Below, piece by piece: positions 12,392 to 22,586 of a stretch of DNA of 64,000 nucleotides. Position numbers and translations under genes: made by a program. This stretch comes from Cryptomeria japonica (taxonomy: Eukaryota > Streptophyta > Pinopsida > Cupressales > Cupressaceae), in assembly GCF_030272615.1 (NCBI RefSeq), contig NC_081411.1:44839517-44903516 (forward strand), read 5' to 3'. The notes under the pieces are model-generated. The model ran no database searches, had not been told where the DNA came from, and saw only the letters and a list, made by a program, of their open reading frames with translations. Every line of letters starts with the position of its first letter. The first letter of the stretch is position 1.

Positions 12392-12549
12392 GAGGTTCCA
12401 TCCAAACCATATATAGACTCGACAGTTGGCCAGGTTTCCAACTATCACCAACTTCCAACTACCCGACGGGAACCTCTCGGCAACTCAACATAAACATAAA
12501 CACAATTATATCTATCATCCCTACTAACATGTGTTATTGACCCCTAACA
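12392..12549 (-). repeat. G1 5' LTR, outer part
   Basis: This is the remainder of the G1 LTR after C2. On the minus strand it begins TGTTAGGGG at 12549. Immediately to the right, the integrase of C1 continues in frame right up to the junction, so 12549/12550 is an insertion boundary. The expected target duplication is AGATC (12550-12554), with its partner off the left edge. Confidence 0.6.
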
Positions 12550-13759
12550 AGATCGAATTTAGCTATTGTTTCCTTGGTTATATGAGAGAAGGCTTCACAT
12601 CCAAACACATGAAGATGCGAGAGAGAAATCCTCTTCCCTTGCCATTCCTCTTCTAGAATACCAAAGTCTAATTTAGATGAGGGACTTCAATTGATCAGGT
12701 ATACTGTTGTGTTGCAAGATTCTGCCCAAAAACAATTACCTAGACCTACATTTGATAACATACATCTTGCCTTTTCAAGGATTGTCCTGTTCATCTTCTC
12801 GATTGCACCATTTTCTTGAGGAGTGAAAGGAACAACCTGAATCCTTTGAATCTCATTATCATCTCAAAAACCATCAAATTCTTGTGAACAAAATTCTCCA
12901 CCATTATCTGTTTGTATACACTTGATCTTATGCCCAATATGATTTTCAACTAAAGCCTTAAAAATTTTAAATTTTGAAAAAACTTCAAATTTCCTAGAGA
13001 GCATGTAAATCCATACTTTTCTTGTACAATCGTCAAGAAAGGTGACAAAATAGTTAGCTCCTCCAATGGAGGTTACCTTGGTAGGCCCAAAAACATCCAA
13101 ATATACAATCTCTAGCGGTTTTGTCTTCGTATCATGCCCACCTTTCAAAAACTGACTTGCTTTTGTTTGCCATAAAGACAATGTTCACAAAAGGCTAAAT
13201 CTACAAGTTTGAGACCTAGAAGCTAATTCCTTGTGTGCATAACATGGAGCCCTTTCTTGCTAATATGCCCAAGCCTTTGATGCCAAAGATCCTCTTTGTT
13301 GTCTTCAACCACCATTGTAGCTCCCACTTCACCATGAGGCCTAAATATATAGAGACTACCCAATTTATTGCCATTTGAAATCAACATGGTACCACGAGTT
13401 ACCTTCCAAATATCCAAAAGAAAATTCACATTAAGACCTTGATTGAAGAGCTGCCCAATGGATATCAAGTTTCGTTTCAATTGTGGGAGATGGCGAACAT
13501 GTTTGAGAAGCCATGTTTTACCACCTTCTAATGGTAGCAACACATCACCCTTGCCTGTAATTTCGCAAGCTTTGTTATCTCCTAAGAAAACATTTCCAAA
13601 GTGACCTTCTTTGTAGTTAATGAACACTTCAAGGCATGAGGTAGCATGATGGGAGGCACCAAAATCAAGTACCCATGAATCCAGAGTAGTGTCAGTTGTT
13701 GAAAGGATAAGTACACTATCATCCTTGTCGTACAGAATATTTGCTTCGATGTTCTGCAC
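12550..13759 (-). pseudogene. C1 protease and integrase, truncated
   Basis: A Tnt1/Retrofit-like pol fragment. The protease reads VLDFGASHHAT, so the catalytic D-S-G is D-F-G (damaged). A GAG-pre-integrase region follows (LWHRLGHxSxKGL-like wording: LWHQRLGHISKKGLH, C-region near 13200). The integrase core has IVYLDVFGP and IQTDNGGEF, then a stop, then PQENGAIEKMNR with the Glu. It reads on to HVFGCEAFSHITKE and ends abruptly at the G1 LTR. There are stops near 13182 and 12864 and a shift near 13220. Confidence 0.85.
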
Positions 13760-14529
13760 CTTCTCTTGTGCCCTTTTGTAGTTTCTACAATCCTTCTTTA
13801 CATGACTAGATTTGCCACAAAACCAACAATCACCGTTTCTGTTTCTAGATTTCGATCTCCTTGCTGGTTTTGATCACCTATGATAATTAATTATGCCTAT
13901 ATTATGGCTCCTACCTCTATTTTCGGTGCTTACCATCGTTAAGGCTTCACCGGATGAAGGTTCTTCATTTGTCTTCTCAAATCCTCACTGAGAAGAGTAG
14001 CTGCTACATCATTAAAAACTAACTTATTTTTACTAGATATCAATGTGCTAACGGTTGTTACAACCCCATCCTAGCCACTTGGTAAAGAGAATAATAAAAG
14101 GACAACCTTTCTTTCATCGTCTTGTGTCATCCCCACCGAAGTTACTTGATTGATCAATGTATTAAATTCATTTATGTGATTTTCCATCACGCAACCTTCC
14201 TTCATCTTAATCTTGTACAATCACTTCATGATAAACACTTTATTTGCAGCCGACGCCATTTCATACATGGTTATTAATTTATCCCATACATCTTTCATTG
14301 TTGCTTCACCCATGACATTGAAGAGAACATTGTTGGACATCGAGAGAAAAATTGTCACTCTTGCCTTCTTGTCTAATTTTTCCCATTCTTCATCAGCCAT
14401 CATAGTTGGCTTCTTTGCTTTCCCTTCAAGTGCAAGTGAAAGGTCTTGCTTTATCAGCAAGGACTCCATCTGCACCTTCCATAACTCAAAGTTCTGACCT
14501 GATAACTTCTCTATCTTCACTTCTTTCAT
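13760..14529 (-). pseudogene. C1 gag, broken
   Basis: The start ATG at 14529 follows the primer site by about 45 bases. The N-terminal copia capsid region reads FELWKVQMESLLIKQDL, then VLFNVMGEATMKDVWDKL. After a stop at 14223 the frame goes on with YKIKMKEG and NEFNTLINQVTSVG. A canonical zinc knuckle CWFCGKSSHVKKDC lies at 13787-13828. Several stops lie between 13880 and 14223. It would have been the RNA-packaging protein of C1. Confidence 0.8.
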
Positions 14530-14575
14530 GATTCCAGAACTTTAACCACCAAAATCTTAACATTGATCTAACTTC

Positions 14576-14587
14576 GCTCTGATACCA
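14576..14587 (-). promoter_or_regulatory. C1 primer-binding site (initiator tRNA-Met type)
   Basis: TGGTATCAGAGC on the minus strand, two bases from the LTR end (..CCTAACA). This fixes the element orientation. Confidence 0.9.
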
Positions 14588-14589
14588 AT

Positions 14590-14887
14590 TGTTAGGATAT
14601 TAAAGCGAATTATAAGAGCAGAAGTTAAACAAAGAATTGATAGACAGGGACAAAAGAAACACACAATTTATCGTGGTTTGACAGATTACCTACATCCACA
14701 CTCAAAGTAGGGGAATCAATTATATTGATGACCAATTCTGGTTTACATACACAGCTGCAAGCAACTTCCAAAATACACACTGAAAAAAGATATTCAACCA
14801 GCTCTTTAGAGATCTTTACATCAGAAATTGAAAGGCCAAAAGATTTGACGGCAAAGAGAAGGAGTCCGTTAGACTTCACGTCCAACA
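14590..14887 (-). repeat. C1 5' LTR
   Basis: 298 bp, minus strand, beginning TGTTGGA and ending TCCTAACA (imperfect inverted ends). The outer end abuts methyltransferase exon sequence at 14888. The 5 bases CTTTT at 14888-14892 are the expected target duplication; the other copy would lie outside the window. Confidence 0.8.
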
Positions 14888-15025
14888 CTTTTCAACTATT
14901 TTGACGAGATGATCAAGCAAAGCTTTGTCTCGGCCGTCCCCTGCTTGACCTGTTGCAACGAGCTCTTTCATGTTCATCATTGCTTTCAGGAAGGAAAATG
15001 TCATGGACAGAGCTATGAGAGCCAT
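14888..15025 (-). pseudogene. COMT-A: first 46 codons of a second methyltransferase copy, cut by C1
   Basis: Aligns without gaps to the first 138 bases of COMT-B exon 1 (18401-18538). It starts at the same ATG and keeps an open frame throughout (MALIALSMTFSFLKAM, then GQAGDGRDKALLDHL). The alignment ends exactly where the C1 LTR begins, inside codon 46/47, so this copy was broken by the C1 insertion; the rest would lie beyond C1, off the left edge. Sequence just upstream (15041-15290) also resembles the region upstream of COMT-B, so the duplication included the promoter. The lack of stops in the fragment suggests it was broken while still coding or not long after. Confidence 0.8.
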
Positions 15026-17579
15026 GTTGGATTGTAGTGAAGATATCAGTGTTCGGATCCTTGCTTTGGATTTATGTGATCAACCATGACCTGCATCTCC
15101 CTTATCAATGACCCTTCAAGATAGGGTTAGGCAAGCCGTCATTGTCAACTTTTTCATGAAACCATGTGTCGACTTTTTTATGACACGATGATTATCATTT
15201 GAAAATAAAAAATCATTAAAGCCCTTGTGCATTTCCCATGCGTCTTGTGTCACACCAAGGTAATGTTTCATGTAACAGTCCCTTCATGTCCATCCAATTG
15301 TTTTTGTATTTATAGGTTTCTCTCCAAATGAATGGTTGTAAATTAGTCTACGAGGGATATTTCATAGTATTGTTATTGATTAGAAAATTTTAAAATGATA
15401 TTTTGCTTGAAGGGTCTTTATAAGAACATGTTAAAAAACTGGGTCATTAAGGTTTTGATTTCACATGGGATTCACCATTTTTTTTAATGAAATTAGTTTT
15501 TTTTTCTCTTTTTCATTTTATTAAATCTATTCATGCTAAAGCCCTCATTAAACATTACTCTTAATTTGTTTTCTCTTCTTTATTAATCTTTTCATCTTGG
15601 ACTAGAGATTTCATTGTCTTTTATGTGAAAGTTATGCTTGTTCTTATTTCAATGGATTTTGTTAGATTATCTTTCTATGAACTAAATTTTTTTGACACAA
15701 ATAAGAGTCTCTGTAGGTTATATTATGTGTGTCAAACCAAACATGTTTTTCTTGAGTTGACTCTAGAAGAGGGTTTGCTCAGAAGTGGATATCTTCAAAG
15801 ATTTCATGGAAATAGTTTTTATTCAAATAAATCAAATGAGATATATCCGATGTGTCCTCTATTCAAAGTTGGTCAATTTTTTTTTATAAATGTCAATATT
15901 CTAAGCATAAAATCTAGGATTCCACTCTAGTGTTTCTCGATTCTAAGGACAACACTCAACCAACTTTTAGATCCCTACCTATGAAAAAGAAGGGTGATCT
16001 ACATTATTGAGTGTCAAAGCCAAGAATCCTAAATGTAATGGTCCCTTAGCCAAACCATCATTAGGATCTTCAACCCAATCATTGAAGTCTAAAAGTAGAA
16101 TTTCAATTGTTCCAAACATGACCCCACAATGAAGCTAAATTGATGGCTTTCTACATTGGTTGTAAAATAAATATGATTAATTATGACATGATTATCACAT
16201 AATAGATTATGCTAATGTAAGATTTCAAAATAGAGATTAAAAAAAATTGACATGTGGATCCCATTTAATGTAGGTACCTATGCATCCATGTAGGTGCATG
16301 GCGTCATTTGGAGGTGTGTTGACATGCATTTGCATATATAAGTATGGATGCATTTAAGTATTTTACAATAAAATATAATTATAAATTTTAAAAAGATCAC
16401 ATCACATGAAATAGGATGAAAGGGGAGACATATTCAATAGTCCACTTAAGAATACTGTAGTTCAAATGTCGAATAATCCCTATCTAATTTACACGTTATC
16501 AATGTAAAAAAGTGGTAAACATTTATCTTAAATTTATTGATCAAAATTAACTTATGACTATTGTTGAATTGAACAATATTTAAATATAACCCTCACTCCA
16601 TCTTTAAATAATCAATTTATCTAAATTCCCTTATACTTATATTTTAACAACTAACAAATCTCCAAGATAATCATAAAGTGGTGAATAGTCTATTTCTTCA
16701 ATAATGTGCTATAGTATGTTTCTTCTTTTAAATTAGTAGAGCTTTTTCTTTTATAAGAAGTATTAATGTCTAACTTTATAAAGAGGTCCTCAACATACTA
16801 AAGTACAATTATTTTTGTTGAAACAGTTAGTCATTTTAAACTAAAAGGCAGTTTTTTTTAAATTGGTATTGTAAGCGAAGCGTATCAGTAGCTATTATAG
16901 CTAACTTTGTGTACCCACAGATCCTAAATGGTTGATCGGATTTCAACAAAAAAAAATTGTTGTCTTTGTATGTGACTTAACTACTTATGGAGATTGTTTT
17001 ATCTTTTTGGTTGTAATGAGACACAATTATAGTTATTGTTCTGGCTTCTAGGTAGTAATGATGCACGCTATGGGATCCATTCGCACACGTAATCAAAAGT
17101 ACACATTTCAAAGTGCTCCCTAATACCTACTTAAAGATGCCCCAATAATCATGTACTTAAATTGCGAATACTTGTGTAAAAGTGAACCTATAGTTGTGCA
17201 TAAATTTCCTAGTAGTAATGCATAAATAAGTCAATTATGAAGCTAAAAAGTGATGGGCTATTAGTACATGTGAAATTTATTAATGAGATTTTAATTGTTA
17301 TTTTTTGTAATTTATTTAAAGTTAGTAATCAAAGAATTGAACTCACAAATAGTACAAGGTTATTAGAACGTGCACTGCTGCTAGTGTTCTTCCCTGAAAA
17401 ATTTGAACTAAATTACCTATAACATAAACTTTGCTTTCACATTACACCAACCACCAAAGTTGCACTTCATGTTTGATTTTACGATGGCAAGTCCCTTTCC
17501 ATTGCCAGCCTTAAAAAGTAGGTCGCACTTCATGTTTGTTAAGGACAAACACAATACATAAAGTGTGGACCGTAATGAA
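15026..17579. other. Spacer between COMT-A and COMT-B; contains a duplicated block
   Basis: No gene recognised. 15041-15290 is the upstream flank of COMT-A. About 15370-16180 is repeated at about 32290-34255 (see the repeat entry). 16180-17579 is AT-rich with no recognisable coding or element ends. The short open frames here (for example 15625-15930) have no family features. Confidence 0.6.
15370..16180. repeat. Dispersed duplicate of the block upstream of COMT-C
   Basis: Similar stretches in the same order occur at about 32290-34255. Examples are AAACTGGGTCATTAAGG versus AAATTGGGTCACCAAGG, and GGACTAGAGATTTCATTG in both. The right-hand copy carries about 1.1 kb more, between about 32495 and 33600. 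This is the flank of a methyltransferase copy in both places, which argues for duplication of a gene-plus-flank unit. Confidence 0.65.
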
Positions 17580-18538
17580 TTATTTACTAAAACTTGGTAG
17601 ATTAAAGGTAGAAACAGTGACGCTGTCTGGGAACCACCATAGGTACTCAGCATTGCTTTTGAATTCAGACGTCTCAAGTTCTTCTGGATGCGTTTTCACA
17701 TATTTCCTGAAGTCGGCGGGTCCCATGATAGCCCCCATATTGTCTGCACATACTCCGCTGCCATTGCCCAGCATAGAATTTTCCTTCAAGATAAGATAGT
17801 CTGGCATATAGCGGTCTTTCCAGTGGTCAATGAAAACGAAATCAAAATGACGGGAATTCATCTCCTCCAGAAATTTCTTGGCTAGTTCAAAACGCTCGTT
17901 GAACTTCCCTTCCACCACAACCACTTTGGATGATAGCCCTGTCAAACAGAGACAATTCAAATATCAGATTCAATGTGATTTAGTATTCGATGTTCAGATA
18001 ATTTCCATGATCTATCATCAGAGTTAAATAGGAAACAGAAAAATCTATAAAATTAAACAAAAATCAATCCTATTATGATGAACTTTTAAAACTTCATGCA
18101 TTTATATGCACAATTATGTAAATTAAATGTAGCACCTGCGTGCTCTATGATTTGCCTGGCGATCTTGCAGTTATCTGGGTTCATCTCGAGTGTGAGAAGC
18201 TTACTGCCCTCCTTGTGCAACTGCGAAGCAATCCTCACAGCGGAATACCCGCAGAATGTCCCGAGCTCAAGAACTATCCTTGGACTATATTTCTCAAGGG
18301 CCTTATCTAAAATGGGCCCCTTGTCGTCACCAATGTTCATGAACCAGCTAGAGGTCTTTGCATAAGCGTCCATTACATTTAAGACGGAAAGGGGATTGCC
18401 CTTTTCAGCTGTTGTGAGGACATGGTCGAGCAGAGCTTTCTCTCGCCCGTCCCCTGCTTGACCCGTCGCAAGGAGCTCCTTCTTGTTCATCGCTGCTTTC
18501 AGGAACGAGAAGGCCGTGGACAGAGCTGCGAGAGCCAT
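17580..18538 (-). CDS. COMT-B: catechol O-methyltransferase-type SAM methyltransferase, two exons
   Basis: Exon 1 is 18136-18538 and exon 2 is 17580-17938. The 197-bp AT-rich intron has a GT donor (CGCAG|GTGCT) and AG acceptor (TTTGACAG|GGCT), with the Gly-135 codon split. The product is 253 aa, close to the animal soluble COMT (about 220 aa) plus a 28-residue hydrophobic N-terminus. Visible: SAM-binding ELGTFCGYSAVR (91-102), acidic Glu-118, metal/catalytic DHWKDRYMPD (Asp-172, Lys-175) and ADN (Asp-200, Asn-201), Glu-232 near the end. These match the Mg ligands, catalytic Lys and catechol-contacting Glu of rat COMT. The wording is nearer animal/fungal COMT than plant caffeoyl-CoA OMT, which shares the fold. 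Predicted role: Mg-dependent O-methylation of a catechol; substrate unknown. No defects seen. Two decayed copies lie nearby. Confidence 0.85.
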
Positions 18539-18584
18539 GTTGAACTGTAATCAAGATATTAGTGTTGCGACACCTGAATAAGAT

Positions 18585-18593
18585 GTATATTTA
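18585..18593 (-). promoter_or_regulatory. Possible TATA box of COMT-B
   Basis: AAATATACA on the minus strand, about 50 bases before the ATG, would give a short leader. It is one of several AT-rich options. The equivalent position in COMT-A does not keep it, so support is weak. Confidence 0.3.
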
Positions 18594-18859
18594 TTGCAAT
18601 AAATCACGGTGTTTTTCTGGTCAAACACGGTTGTGGAAAGAATTACAAAAGCCAGGATTATACGACTCAATGATAAACACCTGCGAGAAAACTCATCAGT
18701 CATTTTGCATTTAGACGCATCTTATGTCACGCCAAGACAATGTTTGGTGTACCCCCTCTATCTAGAACATTCGATGCATGAACGTAATTAAACTCCTAGG
18801 TGCAATAGTCAAGCCAATAGGTAATTAAAGGTTAGAATGTAAATATATTTTAATATTAT

Positions 18860-19306
18860 ATAACTGATTATATAATAATTTAAATTTATACATGTTTTGA
18901 TAATTAGTTTTTATCGATACTATTTGTAAATAAGAGTTATAGATGAAAGCTCGAAGTCAATTTTATTGATATTATGCATTACTAAAACATACTTGTTATT
19001 TGTTTTTTTCTTTTTGTAGTATAGATTGGAATGAATTGAAGTTACCTAGATTGTAAGAAACAAGCCTTCAATCAACAAAACATAACTGGTTATATAATAA
19101 TTTAAATCTATAGATGTTTTGATAATTAATTTTTATCGATATGTTTTTGTTAATAAAAGTTATTTATAAAATCTTGAAGTTAATTTTATTAGCATTATGC
19201 ATTATCAAAACATACTTGTTATTTGTTTTTTCTTTTTGTAGTATAGATTGGAATAAATTGAAGCTAGGTCTAGATTACAAGAAACAAGCCTTCAATCAAC
19301 AAAACA
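18860..19306. repeat. Two-copy tandem repeat, period about 222 bp
   Basis: Copy 1 (18860-19081) and copy 2 (19082-19306) share long stretches in order: TTATATAATAATTTAAAT, AAACATACTTGTTATTTG, TAGTATAGATTGGAAT, CAAGCCTTCAATCAACAAAA. By eye copies differ at under 15% of sites. It lies 0.3-0.8 kb upstream of COMT-B. Confidence 0.85.
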
Positions 19307-19666
19307 TGATGGACAAAAAGCATACAAGAGTAGAAGCTACACAATATGACATAACTCAAAGTATTTGATGATATTTTCTACTTGTCTATTGTCAAGCTAG
19401 ATTTTGGAAAGAGAATATAACACAACAAAGAAATGATCTGGCCAAGTATAAATTCATATAAAAAATCATTGAAACCATGACAAGTGACTTACCTCAACTA
19501 TACAAATTGCGTTATATTGTCAGTCATGCCAATGAATTTTGATTTGTACAAATAATCATTATATCATATAATTAGATATAAAAGTTATTCAACAAGTTTT
19601 CAATTCTTGTTGAATTTCTCCATTCTATCTGGAATAATCAGATTCTTATGAAGAATCTAAATAGAC

Positions 19667-20955
19667 TGTAATGTCCCCGATTTTTGGATTTTGGCCTGGA
19701 GTTGTTTGTTATCTTCTCTTGTGTTGTGGTTGTGGAGCCAAGGATTGTCCACAGATTTGGCCTTAGGGAATGATATCTCCCTTCGATCTGCATAACTGAG
19801 GAGGTGAGAGATCCTCCGAAGGGTTGCCTTGAGAGTGAGAACCATTTAGTTCTTCATATTGAGCTAATTGAGGTTTTATATCAGATTGATGGAGTACGAT
19901 TCTTGTTAAAGACTATAGCTTTGGGGTGAATAAATGATGATACTTGGGTTTACACATTTGGTGAAGCTAGCCGAATTTCCTTGAAGTATTTGGGGGAGTG
20001 TTGTGTTATTTGTAGGTGATCAAATCTGAAGAGACATTGCATCAGACCCTCTTCCATCACGATTTTGCTCATAGTCCATTGGTAATGCATCATTTCATGG
20101 ATGTGAATACAACGATATCTTTTGTGGAGTGAGGCAATTCATTTGTAGACAATTTGGGGTTCATTTTGAGGAGTTTTCAAAGCTATATCAGACTCAGATA
20201 GAAAATTGTTGCAGGCAACCTCAACTTTTATTTTACTCATAAGTCTTCTAATTAGCATTGAAACTCAGTTTGTAGGATAGCGCCACACTTGCCAAAGAAG
20301 AGCGATTAATTTAGAATTAAGGACTTGCAGCCAGCCAATCATCAATATATGAGAGCTCAGTGCAACAATAGGGGCGATCCCTGGAGGAGGTCAATCTATC
20401 ACATTGGAGGCACCATTGACCTTGATATTGCTTGCTTCTTCAGATGCCTTATCCCAGGTTCATTTGCAAATAGATTTCTTTGTAGGTTTTCAGTTTGGTG
20501 TGTATTGGATTTGGAATGCCACTTGTCCTCAGAAGTCTGAAATGGTTAGATGATATCAGTCCATGTGTTTGACACTATCATTGTAATGTCCTATTGGGAT
20601 ATCATATGAAATAAGGTTGGAGTATTGGCTGCATCTTGTATAACTTTTTTCTGAGGATGTGTGGCAACTGTTTGTCATTATGCCAGTTAGTAGTTGTCCA
20701 TATTTGAGAGCAAAAATTGTTAGGTTACATATCTAGGTAGTTGTCTATGCATTTCATAGTTATCATACCTTTCGTTGCAAGTCATTTGTAGTTGTTCTTT
20801 CATGAGGAATTAGTGTTGGATGTTCTTCATAATAAACTAAAATTAATGAGACATTCATCATCATAACACACAAAACAACCAAAGTTGCATAGCACATGGA
20901 TTGAAAGACAGGTTTCCCTTGCATATTTAGTTAAAACACTACAAGGGACATTACA
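19667..20955. mobile_element. Solo LTR, 1289 bp
   Basis: Starts TGTAATGTCCC and ends GGGACATTACA, a perfect 11-bp inverted repeat of LTR type. It is flanked on both sides by TAGAC (19662-19666 and 20956-20960), a perfect 5-bp target duplication. No primer site, polypurine tract or coding sequence is inside, so this is a solo LTR left by recombination between the two LTRs of a larger element. Orientation and family cannot be told; no other copy is in the window. Confidence 0.85.
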
Positions 20956-20960
20956 TAGAC

Positions 20961-22214
20961 ACATTCCATTACATGAATAATATGATATAATTGGTTGTTA
21001 GTCCATGCAATGGATAGTGATCCTTTGTCTACAGTTGTCTCATGATATAGTTTGTATTGGTATAGGTAGCAATGAAAACTCATTTCATAATGTAAGTTGG
21101 CCTTCGAGTTTGACATGAAGGATATCAAGCTATTGCATTTTTTTCTTGTTCTTGATGTATGACAGGGGTTACATCTGACGTATTCCTCGTTCAAGGGAAG
21201 TAGACACCAAATATTCTAAAGATATCATACCTAAGCCTACTATTTTAATAGAATTTTTAATTTGTGGTGGCTTAATTTTTGAGTGCATACATTTTAACAA
21301 GGTGCTAGAAGTATTTATCATGAGATCATTGCTCAAGGCCAATTTGTGACATAGTGTACAAAAACTTTGACTAATGAAAGTATGTCTGTTATCAGCTTTA
21401 GATGTAACTTCTATTGTACTAAAAGATGGTGGACACATCAAATTCAATGGATTGATTTTATATTGATTTATTTCATTGGACCATATTCATGGTTGAATGT
21501 GGGGCTTTACTTTTGCCAGATATTGCCTTTCTATGAAATATATATTGTTTCCTCATAGAAGAAACATATGGATGTACCAAGGAGTATTATCAAGCATATT
21601 GTTGATCGAAGGGTCTTTAAGGTCAATAAATCTAATCCAACATCTTATAGTCTTGACTCTCTCTTTTGAACATGTGATTAGATGTTTTATGGATAAGTAG
21701 ATTTCAATGGGATAAAATTAGTAAATGATTTATCATTTATTATTTAGTTGCCTAAACAAGATATGTGGAGAACTGGTGTAAATTTGTAAGTGAAATAATC
21801 AATCATCCCTTGTTAATAATTTCTATAGTGTGCAATTTGTAGTTATATAAAGTTAAAAAAATGAATCTCTTATACAAATTTGTAAATGTGCTTCACCTAT
21901 GGCATCACTTTACAAAATTGAACCCTAGTTTCACATTACGAAGGGAAATAATAAAGAATTAGAAACAAGTAGATCGTATTATCCATTCTAGATTTGACAA
22001 TCACAAAACTAAGCATAGCAAAAGTTTCACATGGTAGGGGACATAATAAAGAATTAAAAGCAAGTAGATTATATTATTCCTTCTAAATTTCACAATCACA
22101 AAATTGAGCATAAGAAAAATATTTAAGGGAGTATTTTACCAAATGAGTGAAACCAAATATCTAGGTATTAATTATGTTTATGTTAGATAATAATCAAGGG
22201 AACTTAAACATAAT
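20961..22214. other. Unassigned AT-rich sequence
   Basis: Open frames up to 92 codons on both strands lack family features. I see no element ends, no tandem repeats and no RNA gene. Near 21900-22110 short phrases repeat loosely (AATAAAGAATTA, AAGTAGAT..TATTATTC), probably a small decayed tandem duplication. Confidence 0.4.
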
Positions 22215-22570
22215 TGTTAAAGTTGTAAAATACAACCTTGCATAACCTAGTGAACACCTGTATGCAAATATCCTATCACAACAATAGAAGATTCACAAAA
22301 CACACAGATTGCTTTGAAAACCCACAGCAAGAATATGCAATAATAATAATCATATTGGTTAAGGAATACAGAGGGGTCAATCTTACTAAAAGGAGATCAA
22401 ACCTAAAAAGGAAAACCCTAAAAGAAATTAATAATTAATAATAAATTAATTATTAATATTCCTAAGTCTAGCTTCCTAAATTTAGCTTAAGTAAAATAGA
22501 GAAAAGGTGACTTAATTATTAAATCAATATGAATTAATTAATCAAGTAAACTAATACCTTTACTCTAACA
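22215..22570 (-). repeat. 3' LTR of the non-autonomous element
   Basis: On the minus strand it begins TGTTAGAG at 22570 and ends ..CTTTAACA at 22215. A repeat of 24864-25216. Confidence 0.9.
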
Positions 22571-22586
22571 CCCCCCCCCTCCTTTA
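22571..22586 (-). promoter_or_regulatory. Polypurine tract of the non-autonomous element
   Basis: On the minus strand AAAGGAGGGGGGGGG directly precedes the 3' LTR. Confidence 0.85.

Larger units (their letters stand above)
12550..14887 (-). mobile_element. Ty1/copia element C1, 5' half, interrupted by G1
   Basis: A minus-strand copia element: 5' LTR 14590-14887, iMet primer site, gag, zinc knuckle, protease, integrase, then cut at 12550 by the LTR of G1. RT, RNase H and the 3' LTR are not in the window, so they must lie left of it. The element sits inside COMT-A: methyltransferase exon sequence begins at 14888, directly after the LTR. It is decayed by stops and small gaps. Confidence 0.85.
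18539..19666. other. Upstream region of COMT-B
   Basis: 18539-18790 resembles the upstream flank of COMT-A (for example CTTATGTCACGCCAAG versus CTTGTGTCACACCAAG), so it is likely promoter sequence shared by the copies. Beyond it lies a two-copy tandem repeat and then AT-rich sequence up to a solo LTR at 19667. I see no gene. Confidence 0.55.

Noticed and set aside
17580-18538. Naming COMT-B a caffeoyl-CoA O-methyltransferase
   Set aside because: Same fold, but the motif wording and intron/exon size fit the catechol O-methyltransferase group better; kept as a generic COMT-type call without a gene symbol.
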